This document shows positions 1 to 8,152 of a stretch of 64,000 nt of DNA, one piece after another. Position numbers and translations under genes: made by a program. Where the stretch lies: positions 75,282 through 139,281 of the forward strand of contig CAJTPS010000011.1 in NCBI GenBank assembly GCA_910578555.1, read 5' to 3'. This DNA is from an uncultured Lachnospiraceae bacterium. GTDB taxonomy: Bacteria > Bacillota > Clostridia > Lachnospirales > Lachnospiraceae. Below the pieces are notes generated by a model. The model ran no database searches and was not told where the DNA came from. It was given only the letters and a program-made list of their open reading frames with translations. Numbering within the stretch: position 1 is the first letter of the stretch; each line of letters starts with the position of its first letter.

Positions 1-67
1 ATGTATTCATGCGCTGTGTAGAAATGTTACTCATAAAAGTATTGGGTACATGAAGGAGAATTTAAAG

Positions 68-259
68 ATGGAAATGCGAAAAAGAATATATGAATTTTTT
101 TATCCATCAATAGAGAATATTATGGATCACTTTGCTATTGAGGAGAAGTTATCAATTAGGCAGGAAGACTACGAAGAACTTATGAGGAGTGTGAAGGAAT
201 GGGAAAAAGGATTCATAATGTTCATAATATTGTGCAAAAAAATATGGAAATTAGTGTGA
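68..259 (+). CDS. Small uncharacterised protein, probably frameshifted
   Basis: The start at 68 is chosen because AAGGAG (52-57) lies ten bases upstream; an ATG at 50 would overlap that ribosome site. The product is 63 residues and I do not recognise a family. Its first ~45 residues resemble the N-terminus of the protein at 1407-1688: both share the pattern EF..PS.E..M..FAI.E, so the two are paralogues. The C-terminus (FIMFIILCKKIW) is unlike the rest. The next frame after an A-run near 196 continues with plausible sequence (RIHNVHNIVQKNMEISVIV), and a third frame gives AIDRIEEFVLWQE and a stop at 318-320. I infer a gene of about 250 bp broken by two indels; the reading frame as it stands may be a relic. 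Confidence 0.45.
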   Translation: MEMRKRIYEFFYPSIENIMDHFAIEEKLSIRQEDYEELMRSVKEWEKGFIMFIILCKKIWKLV

Positions 260-307
260 TTGTGAGGTATAATATAATGCGATTGATCGGATTGAGGAAT
301 TTGTATT

Positions 308-532
308 GTGGCAAGAATAGAAGGAAGCATATATTGCAAAGAGTGTGGTAGTGAAATAAAGTGGTGCTATTTAATACCACAACATATAAGTGAAACGAGA
401 TTTTTACAGGCGGAAACAGTCCCGGAAGACAGTATTTTGGTTAGTAAAGATCCTTTAAAGAATAAAGTAAAAATTCATTGTGGAAATTGTGATTGTCATA
501 ATGAAATTGTAGAAGATGGAGATGGGAGATAA
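308..532 (+). CDS. Small zinc-ribbon protein
   Basis: A 74-residue protein read from a GTG with a GAGG element 11 bases upstream. It has two CxxC knuckles, CKEC near residue 10 and CGNC near residue 58, separated by ~45 residues, so it can form one treble-clef or zinc-ribbon fold. No family is recognised. It sits two bases before another zinc-ribbon gene, which suggests co-translation. The GTG overlaps the end of the broken frame upstream, so the true start is uncertain. Base composition is AT-rich like the rest of the first 1.4 kb and unlike the core genome downstream. Confidence 0.5.
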   Translation: MARIEGSIYCKECGSEIKWCYLIPQHISETRFLQAETVPEDSILVSKDPLKNKVKIHCGNCDCHNEIVEDGDGR

Positions 533-537
533 TTTTG

Positions 538-882
538 ATGGCATCTATGAAATGTTCTAAATGTGGAACGGATTTAAATGATGATTGTATGGTTGTATGG
601 AACTGCCCAGAATGTGGCAAAGCATTTAAAGTTAATTTTTCCAGGTTAGAAAAGATGCAGGAATGGAAAAGAAATAATCCGGGAAAACATTTCATTAAAT
701 GTTCATCGTGTGGATATGCTCTGGATGATGGTAAAGAAGAAATTACCTGCAAGTGTTCCACTTGTGGTAATGTAAGTGGAGGAAACCTGGCTTATTTTGC
801 GGCAGTTGATTTAGAACATAAAATTATAGAAGATACCTTAAAGCATCTAGGTGGCGTAGCACCCAACAGAAATATTGCGTAG
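538..882 (+). CDS. Double zinc-ribbon protein, C-terminus probably frameshifted
   Basis: The ATG at 538 is preferred to the TTG at 535. The 114-residue product has four CxxC pairs (CSKC, CPEC, CSSC, CSTC), which makes two zinc ribbons in tandem. No catalytic motif is visible. The stop at 880-882 is followed at once by another stop, while an overlapping frame continues from about 871 with sensible sequence (VVGQTRIEIGEHSDYSNLG) to a TGA at 980-982. I infer that an indel near 875 removed about 35 residues from the C-terminus. The function is unknown; such ribbons often sit in nucleic-acid-binding or regulatory proteins. Confidence 0.5.
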   Translation: MASMKCSKCGTDLNDDCMVVWNCPECGKAFKVNFSRLEKMQEWKRNNPGKHFIKCSSCGYALDDGKEEITCKCSTCGNVSGGNLAYFAAVDLEHKIIEDTLKHLGGVAPNRNIA

Positions 883-1054
883 TAGGACAAACGAGAATTG
901 AAATAGGAGAACATTCTGATTATTCAAATTTGGGTGCCGCCTGTTCTGTTAAGTATAAGCGTTTAAAAGATGTAGAAGAATGAGTGAATAGTAGATTGGT
1001 TATATATGTAGTCATGGATAATATAATCAATGCTTTTACTCCCGAAGAACACCT
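883..1054 (+). other. Non-coding or decayed stretch after zinc-ribbon gene
   Basis: The first ~100 bases carry the out-of-frame continuation of the preceding gene (ends KYKRLKDVEE, stop near 980). The remainder holds no gene I can support and leads into a terminator-like hairpin. Confidence 0.4.
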
Positions 1055-1089
1055 AAAGGGTGGGTCGATTCAGACCTGCCTTTTTTTTA
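1055..1089 (+). terminator. Probable intrinsic terminator
   Basis: AAAGG and GGTC on the left pair with GACC and CCTTT on the right, around a small internal loop, and a run of eight T follows at 1081-1088. It would end transcription of the small accessory genes upstream. Confidence 0.6.
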
Positions 1090-1090
1090 T

Positions 1091-1378
1091 ACCCATATGT
1101 TTATAGAAAAGAGAAAGAGGGAAAAACAAAAGATTTTAATACTGTAAGTGACATACTGGAGTATTACCGATTTAGCAGAAGAAGATTTGGAAAATGCAAG
1201 TGATTAAGAGAGTTTCAGAGTTTTTTATTATTCCAAAAGGCAAAGCCGCAAGCTCCTCGTTTTTGAGGAGGATTGTCTGACGGCGATGATACGCTTTTCG
1301 CACGCGACAAAACAAATTATGGAGATCGTTGAAAAAATGCAAGAAATTGGTTATAATAAAAACAGCGTATTGTTGTAA
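1091..1378 (+). pseudogene. Degraded gene remnant with frameshift and in-frame stop
   Basis: One frame reads KEGKTKDFNTVSDILEYY from about 1110. A second frame takes over near 1160 (YWSITDLAEEDLENASD), is broken by TAA at 1205-1207, then continues in the same frame for 56 residues (..VFYYSKRQSRKLLVFEED.. to ..MQEIGYNKNSVLL) and stops at 1376-1378. Continuous, protein-like sequence across one frameshift and one nonsense codon is the signature of a dead gene. The family is not recognised. A perfect CTCCTC/GAGGAG hairpin lies inside it near 1254. Confidence 0.5.
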
Positions 1379-1406
1379 AAGTCTAAAAGTAAAAGGAGAA
1401 AAGATT

Positions 1407-1688
1407 ATGGGATTAAAAGAACGACTCAAAAAATGCATACACGAATTCCTGCATCCTTCATTTGAATCTCTTATGCACGAGTTTGCCATCGTGGAGGACA
1501 GTTCAGCGATGAACGAAGAGCGACTGGAGCATTTCAAATTTATCATTGAGCAGAAAAGGATGGAAGAAGCGGAAAGAAAACTCAAGGAAGAGAAGATGCG
1601 CATGAAAGAGGAAGCGCGTGCAGCAAAAAAGGCGGCAAAAGAAGCGGCAAAGGAAGCAAGGAACGGCAAGAGATCCGGGGGTGCATGA
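1407..1688 (+). CDS. Small charged coiled-coil protein
   Basis: The start is set by AAAGGAG at 1392-1398. The 93-residue product has two parts. The N-terminus (1-50) resembles the broken protein at 68-259 (shared EF.HPS.ES.M.EFAI pattern). The C-terminal half (50-93) is a Glu/Lys/Ala-rich helix with alanine-lysine repeats (RAAKKAAKEAAKEA), likely coiled coil or nucleic-acid-contacting. No signal peptide, membrane segment or catalytic motif is visible. The family is unknown to me. The paralogue 1.1 kb upstream suggests a local duplication, of which only this copy kept its frame. Confidence 0.6.
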   Translation: MGLKERLKKCIHEFLHPSFESLMHEFAIVEDSSAMNEERLEHFKFIIEQKRMEEAERKLKEEKMRMKEEARAAKKAAKEAAKEARNGKRSGGA

Positions 1689-1817
1689 AGATTTGCGATG
1701 TATACGGTCTGATTTTGCTGTGGATAATTTTTCTTGTGCTTTTTTCATAAAATTTCTTTTCGTAATTCATGAGATGTGATATAGTATAAGAGAATATGGA
1801 ATAAGGAGCAGATGATA

Positions 1818-2771
1818 ATGGCACAAAGTGATGCCGAACAGGAAGCCGAACTGGCGAAACGTAAGCGCATCCGTCGATTAAGAAATCTGATCATCTTTGG
1901 TCCTCTTTCCACGATACTGGTTCTGCTGATTATATGCATTTTTCTGGGAATCAGTCTGTACATCACGAAGAAACAGCTGCATGAGGCACAGTCCGCAATT
2001 GCGGCGGCAGCTGTCAGAGATCAGGCTGTAAGCGGAGAAGGCGCGCAGGCGGCTGCTGATCCGATGCTATATACGACCACCGGAGTACACGAATCTGAGA
2101 GGAGAGGAACTGGTGATGAAGGTCAGTCAGAGGAAGATACAGATGTTCGCAAAGTATATCTGACTTTCGATGACGGTCCGAGCGGCAATACAAATCGGAT
2201 TTTGGATATACTGGCTGAGTATGATGTAAAGGCAACCTTCTTTGTCGTTGGAAAAGAGGAAGAAGAATATCAGGCGTTATACAAAAGAATTGTGGATGAA
2301 GGGCACACTCTTGCCATGCATTCATACAGTCACAAGTATAATGAAATCTACCAATCGGTGGAGAGCTACAGCGCCGACTTAAGCAGGCTGCAGGAATTTC
2401 TATATGATATAACCGGTGTCTGGTGCAGGTATTGCAGATTTCCGGGAGGAAGCAGTAATACGGTGAGCCGGGTGGACATGCATGAGCTGATCGCATATCT
2501 GGACGAGCAGGATATGTCGTACTTTGACTGGAATATCTCATCGGGGGATGCCGCCAGTTCTTATATCAGTACAGGGGAGATTATCAGGAACTGTACTGCG
2601 AAACTGAGAGAGTTTGACGAGGCGATTATTTTGATGCATGACGCTTCTGACAAGAATTCGACGGTGCAGGCGCTGCCTGAGCTGATTGAGACAATTCAAT
2701 CCATGGATGATACGAAGATCCTTCCGATCACAGACGATACGGAGCGGATTCATCATATAAGCAATGACTAA
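1818..2771 (+). CDS. Membrane-anchored polysaccharide deacetylase (NodB/CE4)
   Basis: The product is predicted to remove acetyl groups from peptidoglycan or a related envelope glycan outside the membrane. A basic N-terminus (KRKRIRRLR) precedes one membrane segment at about residues 24-50, then a variable linker. The NodB domain follows: TFDDGPS (about 116-122) supplies the catalytic and metal-binding Asp pair, HSYSH (about 168-172) supplies the metal-binding histidines, and RFPGGS is motif 3. All key residues are present, so the enzyme should be active. The ATG at 1818 has AAGGAG (1803-1808) at nine bases; the ATG at 1812 is too close. The bactofilin gene starts 18 bases downstream, so the two are probably co-transcribed. 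Confidence 0.88.
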   Translation: MAQSDAEQEAELAKRKRIRRLRNLIIFGPLSTILVLLIICIFLGISLYITKKQLHEAQSAIAAAAVRDQAVSGEGAQAAADPMLYTTTGVHESERRGTGDEGQSEEDTDVRKVYLTFDDGPSGNTNRILDILAEYDVKATFFVVGKEEEEYQALYKRIVDEGHTLAMHSYSHKYNEIYQSVESYSADLSRLQEFLYDITGVWCRYCRFPGGSSNTVSRVDMHELIAYLDEQDMSYFDWNISSGDAASSYISTGEIIRNCTAKLREFDEAIILMHDASDKNSTVQALPELIETIQSMDDTKILPITDDTERIHHISND

Positions 2772-2789
2772 AGAATGGAGGATGTGAGA

Positions 2790-3860
2790 ATGGGTTTTTT
2801 CTCAGATTTGAAGGAAGACTTATCGCAGGCTGTAAATGAGTTGATGCCGGAAGAGGCTCTTGACGCGGCGATGGCAGGCGATGCAGAGGCGAAAGAGGCG
2901 CTGACGGATGATAAGACGGCAGAAACAGTGGATTCCGTAGATTTAATCAGCATGCTGGATAAATTAGAGGATCTGGACACGGCGGACGAGACATTAGAGG
3001 AGGAACTTGTTTTGCCCGAAAGCCTGGCGGACGACATAGCGCCGTCTGCAGAGCCGGAGCCCGAAGCGGAAATTATGCCGGAAGTGGCGGACTTACCGGA
3101 AACGGAAGTGCAGGAGCCAGAACTGCCGGTTGAGCCGGAGATCGAACCGGAACCCGAAATGACCGCGGAACCGGAGATAGTGCCGGCCACCGAAGCGGCG
3201 GCAGAACCGGAACCGGAGATTATGCCGGAACCGGAATGGACTGCAGAACCGACAGTGGAACCTGAACTGACCGGTGAACCGGAAGTACAGTCAGATAATA
3301 TAATAGAAGGATTATGTGGAGAGGAAGAGGAGATTATGGACGCACAGACACAAACACAGGAACAGACACAAGTACAGGAGCCGATTAATCGCGTAGCGGT
3401 TGATGAGACGGCAGTCGTAACGGAAGGAATGACCATAACTGGTGATATTGTATCCGCAGGTTCTATGGAACTGATCGGTACTGTTAACGGTAATCTGGAC
3501 ATTTACGGCAAACTGAATATTACAGGTACGATTCAGGGCGATTCCAAAGCGGCAGAGATCTACGCTGAGGGCGCAAAGATCACGGGTGAAGTTCACAGTG
3601 AGGGCAGTGTGAAGATCGGACAGAGTTCTGTAGTGATCGGTAACATTTCGGCAGCCAGCGCGGTAGTCGCAGGTGCGGTTAAGGGTGATATTGATGTGCA
3701 GGGACCGGTTATTTTAGACACGACGGCAATCGTTATGGGCAATATCAAGTCGAAGTCCGTACAGATCAATAACGGCGCGGTTATCGAGGGATTATGTTCT
3801 CAGTGCTATGCAGATGTCAATCCGTCGTCCTTCTTCGAAGAGTTTAAGAAGAAGAAATAA
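2790..3860 (+). CDS. Bactofilin with long acidic Pro/Glu-rich N-terminal region
   Basis: The start is set by GGAGG at 2777-2781; an ATG at 2775 overlaps that site. Residues 1-180 are strongly acidic with repeated Pro-Glu pairs, probably disordered. Residues about 200-335 form the bactofilin (DUF583) beta-helix, recognisable from repeating G-x-[IV]-x-[GA] turns (GDIVSAGSMELIGTVNG and similar). Bactofilins polymerise without nucleotide and often recruit envelope enzymes. The neighbouring wall deacetylase fits that role, but partnership is inference. Typical bactofilins are 120-200 residues, so the 356-residue length comes from the acidic arm. A good ribosome site and ATG lie in frame at 3336, which could give a 174-residue core-only form. 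Confidence 0.85.
   Translation: MGFFSDLKEDLSQAVNELMPEEALDAAMAGDAEAKEALTDDKTAETVDSVDLISMLDKLEDLDTADETLEEELVLPESLADDIAPSAEPEPEAEIMPEVADLPETEVQEPELPVEPEIEPEPEMTAEPEIVPATEAAAEPEPEIMPEPEWTAEPTVEPELTGEPEVQSDNIIEGLCGEEEEIMDAQTQTQEQTQVQEPINRVAVDETAVVTEGMTITGDIVSAGSMELIGTVNGNLDIYGKLNITGTIQGDSKAAEIYAEGAKITGEVHSEGSVKIGQSSVVIGNISAASAVVAGAVKGDIDVQGPVILDTTAIVMGNIKSKSVQINNGAVIEGLCSQCYADVNPSSFFEEFKKKK
3321..3338 (+). promoter_or_regulatory. Possible internal ribosome site and start within bactofilin gene
   Basis: A purine-rich GAGGAAGAGGAG (3321-3332) sits four bases before an in-frame ATG (3336-3338), just before the bactofilin domain. The same sequence codes for a Glu-rich stretch, so the purine run may be coincidental. 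Confidence 0.3.
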
Positions 3861-3902
3861 GACTTGTAGCTTGTATGATCACAGAGCAGGAGAAAAGAGA
3901 AT

Positions 3903-4598
3903 ATGCGGCGTATACTGTTGAAATTGAGTGGAGAGGCATTGGCAGGTGACAAGAAAACCGGATTCGACGAGGAGACGGTGCGGGGTGTAGCCGTGCAGGT
4001 CAAGGAACTGGTGGATGACGGGATTCAAGTGGGAATCGTGATTGGCGGCGGTAATTTCTGGCGCGGACGTTCCAGTGAGAATATTGACAGGACGAAGGCG
4101 GATCAGATCGGAATGCTGGCGACGATCATGAATTGTATCTATGTGTCTGAGATCTTCCGTTCAACGGGGATGCAGACAAGCATTCTTACGCCTTTTGAAT
4201 GCGGTTCTTTTACGAAACTGTTTTCCAAGGACAGGGCAAACAAGTATTTTGCCAGGAATATGGTGGTATTTTTTGCAGGCGGTACGGGACATCCCTATTT
4301 TTCAACCGATACCGGTGTTGTGCTCCGCGCAGTCGAGGTGGAGGCGGACGTAATTCTGCTGGCGAAAGCGGTGGACGGTGTCTACGACGGCGATCCGCGG
4401 TGTAATCCGGACGCAAAGAAGTATGATGAGGTCTCCATAGGCGAGGTTATTGAGAAGAACCTGCAGGTAGTGGATATGACCGCTTCCATTCTGGCACGGG
4501 ATAATAGGATGCCTATGTGGGTATTCGGGCTTAGTGAAGAGAACAGTATTGTCAACACAATGAAGGGTAAGTTTAACGGCACCAAGGTGACTGTGTAA
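3903..4598 (+). CDS. pyrH: Uridylate kinase (UMP kinase)
   Basis: The enzyme phosphorylates UMP to UDP with ATP, in the cytoplasm, in pyrimidine nucleotide synthesis. The bacterial hexameric amino-acid-kinase fold is clear: LLKLSGEAL at the N-terminus, the GGGNFWRG phosphate loop, DQIGMLATIMN, and DGVYDGDPR with VVDMTA near the C-terminus. The length of 231 residues is slightly short for the family (about 235-245) but complete. AGGAG precedes the ATG by nine bases. It is followed by frr, the usual arrangement in Firmicutes. Confidence 0.97.
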   Translation: MRRILLKLSGEALAGDKKTGFDEETVRGVAVQVKELVDDGIQVGIVIGGGNFWRGRSSENIDRTKADQIGMLATIMNCIYVSEIFRSTGMQTSILTPFECGSFTKLFSKDRANKYFARNMVVFFAGGTGHPYFSTDTGVVLRAVEVEADVILLAKAVDGVYDGDPRCNPDAKKYDEVSIGEVIEKNLQVVDMTASILARDNRMPMWVFGLSEENSIVNTMKGKFNGTKVTV

Positions 4599-4694
4599 GA
4601 TGGGGAATTGACCCTCGCAGCATTCGTCAACTGTCCGTGCAGGCACGGCCGCTTGATTCATTGCTAGCGGGAATAAAAGCTGGAGGATTACAGT

Positions 4695-5246
4695 ATGGAT
4701 GCAAGACTAAAACCTTATGAGGAGAAGATGCAGAAGGCGTATGATTATCTTGAGACCGATCTCGGTGCGATCCGGGCGGGACGCGCGAATCCGCATGTTC
4801 TTGACAAGATCAGGGTAGATTATTACGGTACGCCCACGCCGATTCAGCAGGTAGGCAATATTACGGTTCCCGAGCCCAGAGTCATTCAGATCGCCCCATG
4901 GGAGAAAACGCTGATCAAGGATATTGAGAAAGCGATCATGATGTCCGATGTGGGAATCACACCGTCCAATGACGGCGCCCTGATCAGACTGGTATTTCCG
5001 GAACTGACGGAGGAACGCCGTAAGGATCTGGTAAAGGATGTCAAGAAACGCGGTGAGGAGAGCAAGGTGGCGATCCGTAATGCGAGACGTGACGGGAATG
5101 ATGCTTTAAAGAAATTAGCGAAATCGGAAGTTTCCGAGGACGAGATCAAAGAACTGGAGGATAAGCTGCAGAAGCTGACCGACAAATTTATTAAGGATCT
5201 CGACAAGCTGGTGGAAGAGAAATCCAAGGAAATTCTTACAGTTTAA
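4695..5246 (+). CDS. frr: Ribosome recycling factor
   Basis: The protein splits post-termination ribosomes together with EF-G and IF3. The full-length 183-residue product shows the signature LGAIRAGRANPHVLDKI, the conserved YYGTPTPIQQVGNITVPEPR and the long helical C-terminus ending in a charged coiled coil. GGAGG lies at the usual distance before the ATG. It follows pyrH by 96 bases and is followed by a strong terminator at 5291-5330. Confidence 0.97.
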   Translation: MDARLKPYEEKMQKAYDYLETDLGAIRAGRANPHVLDKIRVDYYGTPTPIQQVGNITVPEPRVIQIAPWEKTLIKDIEKAIMMSDVGITPSNDGALIRLVFPELTEERRKDLVKDVKKRGEESKVAIRNARRDGNDALKKLAKSEVSEDEIKELEDKLQKLTDKFIKDLDKLVEEKSKEILTV

Positions 5247-5290
5247 CAATAAATCGTAATACGGAACGATTTACTGACAGACAGAGTAGA

Positions 5291-5330
5291 GAGGGACTTA
5301 CAGAATTTTTATTCTGTTGTCCCTTTTTTC
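5291..5330 (+). terminator. Strong intrinsic terminator between frr and uppS
   Basis: GGGAC (5293-5297) and ACAGAA (5300-5305) pair with TTCTGT (5312-5317) and GTCCC (5319-5323), followed by TTTTTT (5324-5329). The uppS ribosome site starts seven bases later, so no separate promoter fits between terminator and gene. Confidence 0.85.
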
Positions 5331-5348
5331 CAAGTGGAGGAAGAAGGT

Positions 5349-6056
5349 ATGAAGATTCCGAACCATGTAGCAATCATCTTAGACGGCAACGGAAGATGGG
5401 CCAGGAGTAAGGGGATGCCGCGCAATTACGGGCATGTCCAGGGAGCCAAGACGGTGGAGATGATCTGTGAGGAGGCATACCGCATGGGTATACAATATCT
5501 GACGGTATATGCTTTCAGTACGGAGAACTGGAACAGACCTGAAGATGAGGTGAATGCTTTGATGGGGCTTCTGCGCAATTATATGAAGACCTGTCTGAAA
5601 ACGGCAGCTAAAAATGACATGTGTGTTCGTATCATCGGAGAAAAAAGCAGACTGGATGAGGATATCAGAAGACGTATGGAGGAACTGGAGCGGGCGACTA
5701 AGGATAATACCGGACTTCATTTCCAGATTGCCATTAATTATGGAGGCAGGGATGAGATCGTTCGCGCTGTGCGGCGGTTGACCGAGGACGTTCAGGCGGG
5801 GCATCTGAAAGCGGAGGATATAACGGAGCAGATGATCAGTGATCTGCTGGATACGCATGGTCTGCCGGAGCCGGATCTTTTGATCCGTACCTGCAACGAG
5901 CAGCGCATCTCCAATTTCCTGTTGTGGCAGCTTGCCTATACAGAACTGTATTTTACGCCTGTGGCATGGCCGGACTTCTCGAAAGAAGAATTAGAGAAGG
6001 CGGTCGAGGCATATAATAAGAGAGACAGACGATATGGTCTGGTTAAGGATGAGTAG
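5349..6056 (+). CDS. uppS: Isoprenyl transferase (undecaprenyl diphosphate synthase)
   Basis: The enzyme condenses isopentenyl diphosphate onto farnesyl diphosphate to make the C55 lipid carrier for wall synthesis. ILDGNGRWA (catalytic Asp near residue 12) opens the protein, and the C-terminal substrate site reads RTCNEQRISNFLLWQLAYTE. The family norm there is RTSGE, so Ser-Gly is replaced by Cys-Asn; the Arg and Glu that bind diphosphate and Mg are kept. The ATG at 5349 is chosen because GGAGG (5337-5341) lies upstream; the GTG at 5334 would run through it. cdsA starts ten bases after the stop. Expression probably depends on read-through of the terminator just upstream. Confidence 0.96.
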   Translation: MKIPNHVAIILDGNGRWARSKGMPRNYGHVQGAKTVEMICEEAYRMGIQYLTVYAFSTENWNRPEDEVNALMGLLRNYMKTCLKTAAKNDMCVRIIGEKSRLDEDIRRRMEELERATKDNTGLHFQIAINYGGRDEIVRAVRRLTEDVQAGHLKAEDITEQMISDLLDTHGLPEPDLLIRTCNEQRISNFLLWQLAYTELYFTPVAWPDFSKEELEKAVEAYNKRDRRYGLVKDE

Positions 6057-6066
6057 GAGGACGGAC

Positions 6067-6945
6067 ATGTTTGTTACGAGACTGATAAGCGGTATCTTGT
6101 TGGTGATCATCGCACTGGCAACGATTCTGGCAGGCGGCGGCGTACTGGCGGTCACGCTCTGCCTGATCTCTCTGATTGCGTACCGGGAACTGACGAAAGC
6201 CTGTAATATACATACGGAAGGAAAGAAATGGAATGCGCTTGAACTGGCGGGGACAGTGCTTACTGTGGCTTATTATGCGATGCTGCTCATGACACTGTAT
6301 TATGGCATGGAGAACGGAGACGGGGTGCAGACGGTGTATCCGGTCGTTATGATTGCGGTGGTGGCCGGGCTGATATTATTTCTGTTTATATATGTGTTTG
6401 CCTTTCCACGCTATCAGGCGCCGCAGGTGATGGCGGCTATGTTTTCCTGGCTGTATGCACCGGTGCTGCTTTCCTTTATCTACCTGATCAGGGAGGGCTT
6501 TTCCTACGGCAATTACCTTGTGTGGTTTGTTTTCCTGTGTTCGTGGGGAAGTGATACATGCGCCTATGCGGTGGGGGTGTTGATCGGCAGGCACAAGATG
6601 ACGCCGAAACTGAGTCCGAAGAAATCTATAGAGGGTGCAGTCGGCGGCGTGCTTGGTGCGGCGTTACTGTGTATGCTCTATGTGTATTTTGCCGTTAACA
6701 GATACACGGATGCTGCGCTGCCATTGCCGATAGCGGCTCTGCTCGGCGCTGCAGGCGCGCTGGTGTCCATGATCGGTGATCTGGCGGCATCTGCGATCAA
6801 GAGGGACCATGATATTAAGGATTACGGCAGGCTGATTCCGGGGCATGGCGGCATTATGGATCGTTTTGACAGCGTGATCATTGCCGCGCCGCTTATTTTC
6901 ATCGGACTTGTTATGATCGGCAGTGTGACCGGAGCTTATCTGTAA
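6067..6945 (+). CDS. cdsA: Phosphatidate cytidylyltransferase (CDP-diglyceride synthase)
   Basis: The enzyme makes CDP-diacylglycerol from phosphatidate and CTP in the membrane, the branch point to phosphatidylglycerol and related lipids. The protein is a 292-residue polytopic membrane protein with about eight hydrophobic segments. The C-terminal signature SMIGDLAASAIKRDHDIKD..GHGGIMDRFDSV carries the metal-binding and CDP-alcohol motif. The ATG at 6067 has AGGAGG at 6055-6060, which overlaps the uppS stop, so translation is coupled. An upstream in-frame ATG at 6034 lies inside uppS and is rejected. Confidence 0.95.
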   Translation: MFVTRLISGILLVIIALATILAGGGVLAVTLCLISLIAYRELTKACNIHTEGKKWNALELAGTVLTVAYYAMLLMTLYYGMENGDGVQTVYPVVMIAVVAGLILFLFIYVFAFPRYQAPQVMAAMFSWLYAPVLLSFIYLIREGFSYGNYLVWFVFLCSWGSDTCAYAVGVLIGRHKMTPKLSPKKSIEGAVGGVLGAALLCMLYVYFAVNRYTDAALPLPIAALLGAAGALVSMIGDLAASAIKRDHDIKDYGRLIPGHGGIMDRFDSVIIAAPLIFIGLVMIGSVTGAYL

Positions 6946-6961
6946 GAGTGGAGAATACAAA

Positions 6962-8110
6962 ATGAAAAAGATAGCGATACTGGGTTCTACCGGTTCGATC
7001 GGGACACAGACACTGGAGATCGTAAGAAAAGAATCGGATCTGCAGGTGGTGGCTCTGGCGGCCGGCGCAAACGTAGAACTGATGGAAAAGCAGGTAAGAG
7101 AGTTTAGACCGTCGCTCGTGGCGATGTGGACAGAGGAGGCAGCCAGCGATCTGCGGGTGCGGCTGGGCGATCTGCCTGTAAGAATAACATATGGTATGGA
7201 TGGATTGCTGGAAGTGGCAGTCTGTGAAGAATCCGAGGTATTGGTGACCGCAATTGTGGGCATGATTGGAATAAGGCCGACGATCGCCGCGATCGAGCAC
7301 GGTAAGACGATCGCGCTTGCCAACAAGGAAACGCTGGTGACGGCAGGGCATATTATCATGCCGCTGGCGGCCAAGAAGAATGTCTCCATTCTTCCCGTGG
7401 ACAGTGAGCACAGCGCGATCTTCCAGTCCATGCACGGAGAGAACAGAGCGCGGGTAGAGAAGATTCTGCTCACGGCTTCCGGCGGGCCTTTCCGGGGGAA
7501 AACGAGAGAAGAACTGGCTTCCATGACGGTGGAGGACGCGCTGAATCATCCCAACTGGTCCATGGGGAAAAAGGTGACGATCGATTCGGCATCTCTTGTA
7601 AATAAAGGGCTGGAAGTGATGGAAGCCAAATGGCTGTTTGATGTGGAACTGGAGCAGATTCAGGTGGTGGTTCATCCGCAGAGTATCATTCATTCAGCGG
7701 TACAATATGCGGACGGCGGGATCATGGCACAGCTTGGTATGCCGGATATGAAACTGCCGATCCAGTACGCGCTTTTTTATCCGGATAGAAGACCGATGGA
7801 TACGGAGCGGGTGGATTTCTTCCGGTTAAGACAGCTTACGTTCGAGGAGCCGGATACGGATACGTTCCGTGGGCTTTGGCTTGCCTTTCAGGCGGCGAGG
7901 CGTGGGGGAAGCCTGCCCACAGTGTTTAATGCGGCGAATGAGAAGGCGGTGGCACTGTTTTTGCAGAAGAAGATTTCGTTCCTGCAGATTCCGGAACTGA
8001 TCGAGGCTTCGATGGAGCATCATCGCACGATAGACGCTCCGACGGTGGAACAGATTCTGGAAGCCGAGGCGGAGACTTATGAATATATTAAGCAGAAGTT
8101 TGGAGAGTAG
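6962..8110 (+). CDS. dxr: 1-deoxy-D-xylulose 5-phosphate reductoisomerase
   Basis: The second step of the MEP isoprenoid pathway: DXP plus NADPH gives MEP. The product has 382 residues with the N-terminal Rossmann motif GSTGSIG (8-14), LANKETLVTAG, and the metal/substrate region VDSEHSAIFQ followed by SGGPFRG. The C-terminal domain has the NKGLEVMEAKWLF and VVHPQSIIHS signatures. It lies 16 bases after cdsA. With uppS and the downstream ispG it places isoprenoid precursor and carrier synthesis in one neighbourhood. Confidence 0.97.
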   Translation: MKKIAILGSTGSIGTQTLEIVRKESDLQVVALAAGANVELMEKQVREFRPSLVAMWTEEAASDLRVRLGDLPVRITYGMDGLLEVAVCEESEVLVTAIVGMIGIRPTIAAIEHGKTIALANKETLVTAGHIIMPLAAKKNVSILPVDSEHSAIFQSMHGENRARVEKILLTASGGPFRGKTREELASMTVEDALNHPNWSMGKKVTIDSASLVNKGLEVMEAKWLFDVELEQIQVVVHPQSIIHSAVQYADGGIMAQLGMPDMKLPIQYALFYPDRRPMDTERVDFFRLRQLTFEEPDTDTFRGLWLAFQAARRGGSLPTVFNAANEKAVALFLQKKISFLQIPELIEASMEHHRTIDAPTVEQILEAEAETYEYIKQKFGE

Positions 8111-8152
8111 CCTGCTGCCGGGCAGCGGACTATTCTGACATGGAGGATTACA

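Noticed and set aside
1148..1207. RiPP (Nif11-like) leader peptide ending LAEEDLENASD
   Set aside because: It lacks a Gly-Gly site and core, and the same frame continues after the stop as protein-like sequence, so a dead gene is the simpler reading.
5880..5920. Loss of function in UppS because RTSGE reads RTCNE
   Set aside because: The Arg and Glu that matter are kept and the rest of the enzyme is intact, so it is a tolerated variant.
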